Source: Primulina eburnea
Taxonomy: Eukaryota > Streptophyta > Magnoliopsida > Lamiales > Gesneriaceae
Length of the DNA: 64,000 bases
Direction: 5' to 3'
Assembly (NCBI RefSeq): GCF_022965805.1
Contig: NC_133102.1
Location: forward strand, 10,027,485 to 10,091,484
Of this stretch, positions 47,933 to 58,400 are shown in pieces (positions within the stretch are counted from its first letter, which is position 1; each line of letters starts with the position of its first letter). Under the pieces are notes generated by a model. The model had not been told where the DNA came from and did no database searches. It saw only the letters and a list, made by a program, of their open reading frames with translations. Position numbers and translations under genes: made by a program.

Positions 47933-49540
47933 ATGGAGTTCACAAGTCTGTTGGACACTTCGTTGGATCTTAATATCAAACCTTTCAGATTCCTGGATGA
48001 AGTTCCTATATGGGTAAGTTTATGGATCCGATTTGAGTGGAGAAATTAGGACTTTCAAATGCAAAATGAATATATATATAATTTTCTCAGTACTGAACTT
48101 TTTGTTTGTGCAGAAACAAGAAGTGGGGAACGATTTCATTGAGTTGGGAAGAAATTTAACAGTGAACGAAGAGGTTAGTGCTTATAAGTGTGTTCTGTTT
48201 GGTATTATTATATTGATTCGAATTAATCTGCAGTCGAGCCGGGTCATATCTATTGTGATTGAAGCTCATCCGAGAAATTAACCGAGATTTTACTTGAGAA
48301 TCGAGCCTTTTACTACTGGAATGAACAAGTGTTATTGGTTATTTTGAGGGGTTTATGTAATGATCTGAACTTTTCCCGTCTGCAGAGGGGCGCTTTGATT
48401 GAAGAACTAAAGCGGGTGAGTGCTGAAAACAAGAACTTGACAGACATGCTAACAGTGGTGTGTGAGAGCTACACAGAACTGAGAAACCAATTAATGGAGC
48501 ATACAACCAAGAATCCTGGAGCATCGAAGAAGAGGAAAGCTGAAAGCAGCATCAATAACAATATCGGGCCTTCTGAAAGTAGCTCTAGTGAAGAAGATTC
48601 ATCCAAGAAACCAAGGGAGGAAGTGCAAATCAAAACGAAGATTTCGCATAGTTACACAAAAACTGAAGCATCTGATACAAGCCTTGTAAGTTGTCATGAA
48701 TACTGTCAATGCCTTGGTTATTCAGTTTCTGTGGATAATCTCGGAATCTCTTGTCTTGTGACCTCGGTACAATACAATCAATACGAAACTCTGTTATTAA
48801 GACAGGCATTAGCTTATAGGACCATTAATATTGCTGGCCTGTTTCTAACGGCTTAAGCTTGACGAGGTTCATTGTTTAACTCCACAAGAAATTGGTTTTA
48901 TTCTAAAAAGTTTTGGTTGTCTTTGTTCCTCTATTGAAAGACCATTTACTCTTAACTGTAGATTGTCAAGGATGGGTATCAGTGGAGGAAATATGGACAG
49001 AAGGTGACCAGGGATAACCCATGCCCAAGAGCTTACTTCAAGTGTTCTTTTGCTCCAAGCTGTCCTGTCAAAAAGAAGGTAACAACTCAAGATTTAAGGC
49101 CTCCTCATCAACTAATCAAATGAGAACTTATAAACTAGAATACCAATTAGTCTTTTTCTGATGTGTTATTTTCTTTATTTCAGGTGCAAAGAAGCATAGA
49201 AAATCAATCAATTGTAGTGGCAACTTATGAAGGGGAGCACAACCATCCTCCGCCTTTGAAAGCAGAGATGAGTTCCGGGTCCAACAAGAGCTTGACACCC
49301 GGCACTTCACCGTATTCGACGTCTCCGCATTATTCTGCACCAACTATAACTCTTGATTTAACGACATCAGAACCGCGCCATGAAGAGACGATAAATTCAA
49401 GAGGCAAGAATGATGAATCAGAACTTCAACATTACCTTGTTGAACAAATGGTGTCGACTTTAACCAAGGACCGCAATTTCATAGCAGCTTTGGCAGCTGC
49501 CAGTACAAGAAATTTTCTTTTACAAAATGAGCATATATAA
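47933..49540 (+). CDS. WRKY40-like: WRKY transcription factor, group IIa (WRKY40-like)
   Basis: Five exons with GT/AG borders, all phase 0: 47933-48013, 48114-48173, 48386-48685, 48962-49078 and 49184-49540, giving 304 residues. The N-terminus [18 protein letters not shown] contains a DLNxxP EAR-type repression motif. A leucine-zipper coiled coil follows (about residues 50-85, [13 protein letters not shown]), then a KKRK nuclear signal. The WRKY domain has WRKYGQK at 155-161 and a zinc finger C-X5-C-X23-H-X-H (C175, C181, H205, H207). The intron before VQRS inside the finger is the type found in groups IIa and IIb, and the zipper plus length point to IIa, the WRKY18/40/60 clade. These nuclear proteins bind W-boxes and modulate defence and abscisic-acid responses. 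The frame is intact. It is the only intact host gene in the window. Confidence 0.95.
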
Positions 49541-49705
49541 AATGATAAGAAGGTAGACAATGAGACATGTCGCTTGTTTTTGTTGTTTCACTACTTCGAT
49601 TAAAACAATGGGATGTTATTTTCAAGATTCTTGTACATTCAAGCTTGGCTTGGTGTAATTGAAGATATCTCCGCCAAACACTTGTATATGGTGCATCATT
49701 GGATG

Positions 49706-49711
49706 AATAAA
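49706..49711 (+). terminator. Polyadenylation signal of the WRKY gene
   Basis: AATAAA 166 bp after the stop codon, at a normal distance for a plant 3' untranslated region. Confidence 0.6.
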
Positions 49712-49838
49712 AACATGACATGTCCTTGGATATATTTCACGTGAAACCTGTATATCTAAATGTTATTTAATTCTATACACTTGCTATACTTATTGATGCT
49801 TTCCTTATATTTTAAAGCACCAAACATTTAAGCAGCGT

Positions 49839-50422
49839 TAGGGGTGTCAATCGAGTGGGTCGGGTCGGGTTTCGGGTCAACCATCGAAATTTTTTTTATT
49901 TTTTTTCAACCCGAAACCGAAGCAACCCGAAAACCCCCAACCCGAACACAAACCTGTATAATCCGACTCAACCCGTCTAACCCGCCTAACCCGAATTTTA
50001 TTTATTTTTTAAAAAAATTAATGAAAAAAATTCAAAAAAATAAAAAAAATAATAATATTTTAATTTAAATACATAGTAACAAAATTTCCGATTTAAATTT
50101 GAAAATTTAATCGTAGAAAATTAAAAGTATATTTACTAAATCAAATAAAAAATTATTAAAAAAGTAAAAATATGCAAAATAAATATTAAATGATGAAAAT
50201 TTATCATATAAATATACAATAAATTTTGTTCAACCATACAATATATAAAAATATAGGTAATATTTTAAAAAAAAGTTCGCGGGTCAACCCGCGACCCAAC
50301 CCGACCAACCCGCATAACATGGCACTAACCCGAATCCACCCAACCCGAACCCGAAAAACCCCAACCGAACCTGATTTTTTTCGTGTCGGGTTGACGTGTC
50401 GTGTCGCATTTTGACACTCCTA
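49839..50422. mobile_element. hAT-type non-autonomous element, 584 bp
   Basis: The ends TAGGGGTGTCAA and TTGACACTCCTA form terminal inverted repeats. The 8-bp flanks AGCAGCGT and AGCAGCGC match at seven positions, as expected for a hAT target duplication. The interior is AT-rich, with reiterated CCCGAACCCG/GGGTCGGGTC runs near both ends. No transposase is present. Confidence 0.82.
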
Positions 50423-51350
50423 AGCAGCGCAAAAAGATTTGGTAAATATCTGTACCACTAGTTTTAGCAGAAGATTTGAGCCAAACATTCTCAACGAAAT
50501 ATGTGGCACAGTTAACAAAAGATGAAGTTTTCATGGAATTGATAGATATATGTGTTTGCATTATTTTTTGAGAAAGAGGGTGTGTCAAGTGCTACAAGCA
50601 TCAATTTGAATGAAAAATAATAATAATAAAAAAACTAATTTCTAATTATTTAAACGAAGTTAATCTTAAATTCAACAATTAGTTCTGATCTCATGAACTA
50701 ATATGCACCAAAATAAAAGAAATTTATTGAAACGACACTGTAAATGGAAGAAAAGAAAATCCCAACATGATTTTAGTTTCATAGATCCTTAAAATCCGCA
50801 ATTATGGAAGAACAACGAAACATTAAGTTAGAAATAAGTCTTTCATGATTGAGAAGTAAAAAATATTATTCATTTATTTGTACCAGATTTTAATTATTAC
50901 GTATTACTAATGTGATAATTTTCTTCTATATTACAAAGTTCACGGATACATGATAATATAAAATTTTCCGTAACAGAAATAATGAAACCAATTCTAAAGA
51001 AAGTAAGCATCTTATTAGAAGACACCTTATAAAATTTATTGACATTGTTTTGGAATACACATAATAAGTGTTAATAAAATAACTTTTCTAATTTATAAAT
51101 AGTTTACTTATGATCACATGTTTCATTTTTTTCCTGAATAATAGGTTGTTGTGTATATTATGAAGAGATTTTGTAAATAAAATCACAACTCATTTGGATA
51201 AAGATATTGATGAAACAATTATTGTTATCATATATCAAAATTTTAGATTTTAATGTGTTAGCAAAAAATTAGCCAAAAAAATTAGCGAAAAAATAATTTT
51301 ATTTTTATTTTTTTATAATTATATGTTTTTTCAATTTAAATATCTATTCA
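50423..51350. other. Gene-free AT-rich stretch, probably Helitron body
   Basis: No coding region was recognised. Part of it is likely to belong to the non-autonomous Helitron whose 3' end lies at 51405. The 5' TC end could not be fixed. Confidence 0.4.
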
Positions 51351-51377
51351 TTTTTCAGTAATTTTTAATAATATCAT

Positions 51378-51405
51378 CTCGTGCATCGCACGGGTTAAAT
51401 ACTAG
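51378..51405 (+). mobile_element. Helitron 3' terminus
   Basis: A GC hairpin CGTGC-ATC-GCACG (51380-51392) is followed after 9 bases by CTAG (51402-51405), with T as the next base. This is the hallmark end of plant Helitrons (hairpin, CTRR, insertion between A and T). Confidence 0.75.
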
Positions 51406-51724
51406 TTAGACTAAATGATAAATAACTTGAAGATGAAATCTAGATATTTTGCAAAGAATTTGCACAAATTGTTTAGTTGAGTTGTTTGTTACTTTTTTGC
51501 CTCATTCTCTTTTGTCCAACTTCCGGAGAGCTTTTCTACGTCTGCCATTATCCATGACTTCATCTCACAGTCTCCCCATAAAACTGAATGTTCGTTGCTC
51601 TATTAATTCAAATTATCTGGAAACTGATGGGCTTTTAACCGATTAATTGTCGGACATCCTTTCTTATGACTCGGGCCAAATTAATTGGGCCTAGATAATT
51701 TTAACCCAAAAAGACCATTGCACA

Positions 51725-52351
51725 TAGGAGTGTGCGTCGGTCGGTTCGGTCCGATTTTTCTCTATAACGGTTCGATTTTTCGGTTTTCGGTTTTGAATAT
51801 ATCTGGTCCAAAACCAAACCATTTTATTACGGTTCAGTCCGATTTTTTTGTAATACGGTCCGGTTTATATGGTCGGTTATATATACGGTTTTATAATATT
51901 TTGTTAAGAAATAAAATTATACATCACTTGATGCTTGATGGATGCAACACATATAAAAAAAACAATGACAGTAGATGAGTAGAAAATATATGATTACAAT
52001 ACACTTATGACTTAACAATCTAAGCTTCAATAACAATTTGAAATACAATTTCAAACAATAACTCTCTCAATAAAAAAAATATACCGTCATTAAATTCCAA
52101 TATTAGACTTGTCAAATGACTAAGGCCCATTTATGAGCCCATTACACAAAAAACCCTATAGTTAAATATAATATGGTCGGTTCGGTTATTTCGGTTTTCT
52201 AGGGATCAAAACCGTAAACCGAACCGAAAAACTGAATTTATTTAATTTTGAAACCGTAACCGGCCGAAAAACCGATAAAACCGAACCATTTAAACCGAAT
52301 TTTTCGGTCCGGTCGGTTATTTCGATTTTAACCACACTATGCCCACCCCTA
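51725..52351. mobile_element. hAT-type non-autonomous element, 627 bp
   Basis: The ends TAGGAGTGTGCG and ATGCCCACCCCTA are imperfect inverted repeats. The 8-bp flanks ATTGCACA and ATTGTACC match at six positions. Reiterated CGGTTCGGTTT/AAACCGAACC runs lie near both ends. No transposase is present. Confidence 0.7.
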
Positions 52352-52802
52352 ATTGTACCAAAATCATCAATTCAATTCTTTTACTGGTCAAGCCCATAAA
52401 ACCCAAGTCTTCTTCCAAAAATCATAACAGTCAAATTCAAAAATTTTCTTTTCCCGTTTTCTTTTTCTTCCCCATTCTTTGTCCAAAAGTCCAACCCCAA
52501 ATCTTTATGTTAGCATGCTGGAGGGCACTACCTGAATGCCATTGAACAGTCTTTTACCCAAATGATATGTTCACCAGTAGCCCGCCACATCACCGTCTGC
52601 AACCTGACTAGCCACCATGATCCTTGCTTCGACCTAGATCCTCTCACTCGTTGTGCAGCTGATGTGATTCATACTTTTGTGACCCAAGCCATCAACGCGC
52701 TTACTCTGGTCACACGACACTCTGCTGCTACAGTTGCCCCACTTTAGATTCAGTCAGTCATCGCTCCTCGCTCATATTGTGATGCTCGCTGCCATTCCTC
52801 GA
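52352..52802. other. Gene-free stretch
   Basis: A moderately GC-rich region (about 52560-52750) with a 61-codon open frame on the plus strand (MICSPVARHITVCN...) and no recognised domain. It is not called as a gene. Confidence 0.4.
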
Positions 52803-53131
52803 CTAGATGACCATGTCTGTGGTGATGTGGGGATGTGTTCCGACTCTTGAGCCGTGCACTTTGCCGCCCCATTGTACGGTTTCAGCCATGTGGCTGAGCG
52901 CATTGAAGAATTTGTGCGGCCAGTATCCAATATTGATTCGTTATCCATATTGTACCCACCAGTTCCTCTTATCAAATCCTTGTCGATGTAAATGGTTATT
53001 TGATATGGGAGGCCTGTACGATTTGTAATATGATAGATTGCAGCACCAAGAGATATCTCATTGCTGATTTGAACAAATTCAGGACAAGTAAGATCAAAAC
53101 ACCCCATTTTCTTTGAAGCACAACGGTTCAA
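52803..53131 (-). pseudogene. Neprosin-domain (DUF239) gene fragment
   Basis: The minus strand reads MGCFDLTCPEFVQISNEI and LGAAIYHI...GLPYQITIYIDKD. The frame then shifts to NWWVQYG, a TAA stop, and RINIGYWPHKFF...MAETVQWGGKVHGSRVGTHPH. This is the C-terminal neprosin domain of plant secreted peptidase-like proteins (GCFxLxCPGFVQ, WWVQYG, IGYWP, VQWGGEVYSS). The N-terminal activation domain and the very C-terminus are absent. One frameshift and one stop make it non-functional. Confidence 0.82.
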
Positions 53132-53782
53132 TAAATGAATAATCGAGTGTGTCTATCTTCGTTCTTGTTTTTTTGGCCTCTTCAGGGAGCTTATGCTATA
53201 TGTTAATACTAACTCTAATTTTGTTCTTGGAAATTTGCACGTCTCATGGTCCGTCTATGTCGCTCTATTAACCTTGTGATTTCTTTCTTGACATGTTTAT
53301 ATCCCAACACCATTTGTTTCTTTGCTTATATCAAATTCTTGTGGAGAGTAGGGCGGTTTGTGCTATTTAGTCATTAATTCGCCTTAGCTATCGTGGTTGC
53401 TAGCCTTAGCTTTCCAAGGAAACCACTATTATGTGCAGTATGTATAAACTTCTTCTTGTTTTGTTCTGGACTTAATGGGGAGTGGGGGAGTTACTCGATC
53501 TTAACCTTGAATTCTCTGGTTCATATGTCTGAAACTGGGGTGACTTCCATATCCCAAGTTGCTGGAGCTGTGGAGCATCATCAACTCCACCATTAAATAT
53601 CGCTCCCTTGTCTGTGGCTACCACTTATCCTTTGGCTTATCTTGACACGTTGGCCTACGTCTTAGCTACTCCACTTGTCATTCTTGTACATCAGTTGATA
53701 GGTATATCCCTGGCTTCCCTGGCATGTTCACTCTGTGTAAAACTATGTATTTGGATATTGTTGTACATTGGTTGGTGTCAGG
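53132..53782. other. Gene-free stretch before the Athila element
   Basis: No recognisable coding domain. Short open frames on the plus strand at 53393-53811 have no known motif. TCAGG (53778-53782) immediately precedes the LTR and should be its target duplication, with the partner beyond the window. Confidence 0.4.
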
Positions 53783-55275
53783 TGATAGGACTCGTTTTTA
53801 CGTGTTTTTAGTGTTGGTTTCGAATCGTATTCATACATCATATTAGTTTGTTTTAGTTTATTCTTGCATTTTGTTTGCATTATTTAGCATATGACTGATC
53901 TCGTGTGTTTTGTGGTATTTTGAAGGAATGGAACCAAATAGGGCAGAAAATGGGCACAACAACGAAGAAGCCTCGCTAGGGCGGTCAAAACTGACCGCCC
54001 CAGCGAGCATTCTAGCCTTACCGAGGATATCGAACAGAAGACCTCTCGCTAGGGCGGTTAAAACTGACCGTCCCAGCGAGACTGCTAGCCTGGACAAGAG
54101 AATTTAACAGAAGATCTCTCGCTCGGCGGTCAAAAGTGGCCGCCCCAGCGAGACTAGAGAGAAGGCTCAAAGTTTTTATTCGAGAGTCACTCGCCCCAGC
54201 GGTCAAAACCTACCGCCCTAGCGAGTCACGCGATCCAGCAAGATTCTGCGAGATTTGTTTCTATTTTCATGGACTCTATCCAAGACCACTAACCTAATAC
54301 ACGAGATTGGGCGCCTCTGGGAGGATTATTCATCATATTTTCATCATTTTTTCTGGGAGAGAAGGTGAGGAGTAAGGAAGACTTTCGAAGAACTCGAGAA
54401 TTCCAAGCATCGCAGCCATCTTCCATCGTCATATTTAGTATTTTATTATTCAGTATTTTATTCTCTTGCATAGATTGTTGATTTCTAGTATGAATTTGGT
54501 TGGCTAAACTCTAAATTTGTTGGGATTTGAGGGGATCCTACCCGTACTCGTTGTTTAACATTATTTCTTGACGTTTTTACAAGTGATTTGTTTATGCTAT
54601 TGTTATTTCTTGTTTCAAGCGAAGCCTAGCTATCTTCCTTTGATTATTGCATGTTGTTAACGATGTCGACAGACTAATTAACAATAGGATCGCATAGTAT
54701 AAACCTCGGCCTTACAATTTTAGTAGACATACGGAATTGGGTACGTGTCGATAGTGATAGTTCACCCGGATAAAAGCTAGAGGATTCCAGAGAACGTAAG
54801 GCGATCTTAAACTGTTAAATAATTGAGGACACTTGATTACTGCATGTTTATGATTAGTATTAATATAGCTCGACAGAGTATATTGATTAGTCTAGGGAAT
54901 TCCGTCGAATGCACGAGTAAGAGTCGAGGGTAATTATTAAAACACGAGTGGTAGGTGAACTGATAATTCCCAACAAAGTCATCTTTCATTTGATTTAATC
55001 CAACTTAATCATTGCATTATTGCATACATTCTCTTTGTGCTTTAATTCTTTTAGTTATTTGATTTACATTAGTTTAATTACCAAACCACTTTATCGTTGC
55101 TAAAGAAATTTTAATTGAGAATAAAAAATTATTGTAACGCAGTCCCTGTGGATCGATACTCGTATTCACGTACGTTTATTATAACTTGACTATCGTGCAC
55201 TTGCGATATTTAAATCGAGCTTTCATATATAAAACAAATTTTGGGACCATTCACTGTGCAAGTTTTGCTCGATCA
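53783..55275 (+). repeat. 5' LTR of the Athila-type element
   Basis: 1493 bp, from TGATAGGACTCG to GCTCGATCA, seven bases before the primer site. It contains four 36-nt hairpins at 53972-54225. Confidence 0.85.
53972..54225. repeat. Four 36-nt hairpins at 72-73-bp spacing (LTR)
   Basis: The hairpins are at 53972-54007, 54045-54080, 54118-54152 and 54190-54225. The first has arms CTCGCTAGGGCGGTCA and TGACCGCCCCAGCGAG around AAAC, pairing at all positions but one. That position is A opposite C on the plus strand and becomes a G-U wobble in minus-strand RNA. Spacers of 36-38 bp share an AACAGAAGA-type element. Confidence 0.95.
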
Positions 55276-55281
55276 AGTTTT

Positions 55282-55299
55282 TGGCGCCGTTGCCGGGGA
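55282..55299 (+). promoter_or_regulatory. tRNA-Asp primer binding site
   Basis: TGGCGCCGTTGCCGGGGA, an 18-base match to the complement of the plant tRNA-Asp 3' end. It starts six bases after the inferred LTR end. Confidence 0.92.
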
Positions 55300-55401
55300 C
55301 TGTTGATTCACAATTTTTTATTTTTCATTTAAATTCTTTAGTATTATTTATTTCATTTTTATTTGATACTCTCATTGTGTTGCAGATTTTTCTTGTGGTG
55401 C

Positions 55402-58400
55402 ATGCCAAGATCACTTGACGTGGAGCTTGAATTTGACCCTGAAATCGAAAGAACTTTCCGCAGACGAAGACAGCAACAAAGACTCAAAGAACAGATGGAA
55501 AGACACGAGCAAGAACGTGGAGAGGAACAGCGTGACAATAGACAAGTTGAGATACCACGTCGCATTCCGATGATGGATTATGCACAACCGTCTCTTGATG
55601 GAGCACGTCCAAGCATCGTGAGACCAGTCATCCGAGCTAACCAGTTTGAGATCAAGCCAGCTATCATTCAGATGATTCAAAACACTGTTCAATTTGGGGG
55701 AAGTGCACTTGACGACCCAAATTCTCATATAGCTGACTTTCTTGAAATTTGTGATACTTTTAAGTTTAATGGCGTATCTGATGATGCTGTTCGTTTGCGT
55801 TTATTTCCATTTTCACTAAGAGATAAAGCTAAGTCGTGGTTGAATTGTTTACCTGTAGGGTCTATCACTACATGGGAGGATATGGCAAAGGCATTCCTGA
55901 CCAAGTACTTTCCTCCGTCGAAGACTATGAAGTTCAGAGCCGACATTACTACTTTTGCTCAACATGAGCTTGAATCACTTTACGAGGCATGGGAGCGCTA
56001 TAAGGACTTGTTGAGGAGATGTCCCCACCACGAGCTACCTCTCGGGTTAGTTGTTCAAACTTTCTACTACGGTCTGCTTACTTCTAACCGTACTATGATA
56101 GATGCTGCTGCCTGTGGTAACTTACTGAGGAAGACGGCTGAGGAAGGATATGAGTTATTAGAGGAGATGGCTGCTAGTAGCTATCAGCCTCAGTCTGATA
56201 GACAGAGACGAGGTGCTGGGGTTAATCAAGTTACTGATTTGTCTGCGGTGTCAGCACAGTTAGAGGCTTTGAACAGAAAGATTGATGGGATGAGTGCGAG
56301 TGGATCGGCTATGCGTCTGCAAGAAATTTTCTGTGATAAGTGTGGAGGTGAGCATGACGTGCAGGATTGCCAAGATGGAAATCCATTCTATGTGCCTGAA
56401 GGAGCACCGGTAAAGCAAGTGGTATTCCAGAACCGTCCAAGAAATGACCCGTATTCAAACACATATAATCCGGGATGGAGGAATCACCCAAACTTTTCAT
56501 GGGGAGGTCAAAACAACCAGAATCGCCAGCAAAGAGGTCCACCATATGGGATGCACCAAGGGTTCAAGCCAGAACCGCCTAGGGAGGAGAAGTCAAATTT
56601 AGAGCAAATGATGACTAAATTTATTTCTGCAACCGAGACGAGATTTCAGAATCAGGATGCATCCATAAAAGGGTTAGAGAATCAAATTGGACAATTGGCT
56701 AAGTTAATTGCTAATAGGGAGCAAGGAACTTTGCCGAGCAACACGGAGACTAACCCGAGAGAGCATGTGAAAGCTGTGGAATTGCGCAGTGGAAAGGCAA
56801 TTGAGTCTAAGGAGGAAAAGAACAAGCAAGGTGAGGATGAGGTGGAACAACAAGGAGGTAAGTCTTCTAACTCTACTTTTACCCCTATTGCACCGAGTAA
56901 AATTGTTATCCCCCCACCTTTTCCTGCAGCACTGAAAAAAGCTAAGTTAGATGCACAATTTGGTAAATTTCTTGAGATATTCAAAAAATTGCATATTAAC
57001 ATTCCTTTTGCTGATGCTTTACTGAATATGCCAAGTTATGCAAAATTCTTGAAAGATATCTTAGCAAACAAGCGGAAGCTAGAAGATCATATGACTGTGA
57101 ACTTGACTGAAAATTGCTCCGCTTTAGTTCAAAACAGGATGCCTCCTAAGCAAAAAGATCCAGGGAGTTTCTCTATACCTTGCATTATTGGTGATATTAA
57201 TTTTCATAAAGCTCTATGTGATCTTGGTGCGAGTATTAATTTGATGCCGTATTCTGTGTTTAGGAGACTGGGATTGGGTGAACCCAAGCCAACTAGGATG
57301 TCATTGCAGCTGGCTGACAGATCTGTCAAGTATCCACGTGGGATTATCGAAGATGTCTTGGTGAAAGTGGATAAGTTTATTTTTCCTGCAGATTTTGTAG
57401 TACTTGATATGGAGGAAGATTTGGAGATGCCTTTAATCCTAGGGAGACCATTTCTGGCTACAGGGAAAGCACTGATCGATGTTGACGAGGGAAAATTGAG
57501 ACTGAGAGTTGGAGAAGAAGAAATTATTTTTGATGTCTTTAATACTCTCAAGCACACAATGCACGATGATAGTTGTTTTCGCGTTGATGTCTTAGATTCT
57601 CTTGTTTGTGATTTTGTGCAGGATGGATTGCAAGAGCCATTGGAGGCTACTCTCACTACTGAAAAACAGGAGGACGAGCTGGACGAGGAAAGGATGGAGA
57701 TGGTAGCTCATTTGAATGCCATTCCACCTTGGAGAAAGCAAGTGAGGCTTCGACTAGAGGAATTGGGGGATAGAAAAGATTTAATGCCTCAAAAGTCAAG
57801 CCTAGAGGAGCCACCCACTTTGGAGCTCAAACCACTACCTCCACATCTCAAGTACGTATATTTAGGAGAAAATAATAAACTGCCTGTTATTATTTCCTCT
57901 TCTTTGACAGATGATATGGAGAGTAAGCTCTTGGGAGTCCTTAAGGAGCATAGAGGAGCATTCGCTTGGAAAGTTTCGGACATCAAGGGGATAAGTCCTT
58001 CGATCTGCATGCACAAAATCTTAATGGAGGATAAGTACTCACCTCTAGCACAACCACAAAGGAGACTCAATCCAAAGATGCAAGAGGTAGTAAAAGCTGA
58101 AACGATCAAACTTCTGGACGCAGGTATTATCTATCCTTTCTCTGATAGTGCGTGGGTAAGTCCTGTACAATGTGTGCCTAAAAAGGGTGGGATTACTGTT
58201 ATTACCAATGAAAAAAATGAGTTGATTCCCACTAGAATCGTCACGGGTTGGCGTGTGTGCATGGATTATAGGAAATTAAATGATGCAACCCGTAAAGATC
58301 ACTTCCCCTTGCCATTTATTGATCAAATGATTGAACGATTAGCCGGTCATGAATTTTACTGTTTTTTGGATGGATATTCGGGATACAACCAAATCACAAT

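Noticed and set aside
52562..52747. 61-codon plus-strand frame with several His/Cys residues
   Set aside because: No consistent zinc-finger spacing and no recognised family. Likely chance.
53393..53811. Two adjacent plus-strand open frames before the Athila LTR
   Set aside because: The second runs into the LTR, and neither has a known motif or splice support.
53972..54225. CRISPR-like pattern: 36-nt palindromic repeats with ~37-nt spacers
   Set aside because: The numbers match a CRISPR array, but the repeats lie in a plant LTR retrotransposon, are degenerate, number only four, and recur within the same element. No cas-like gene is present.
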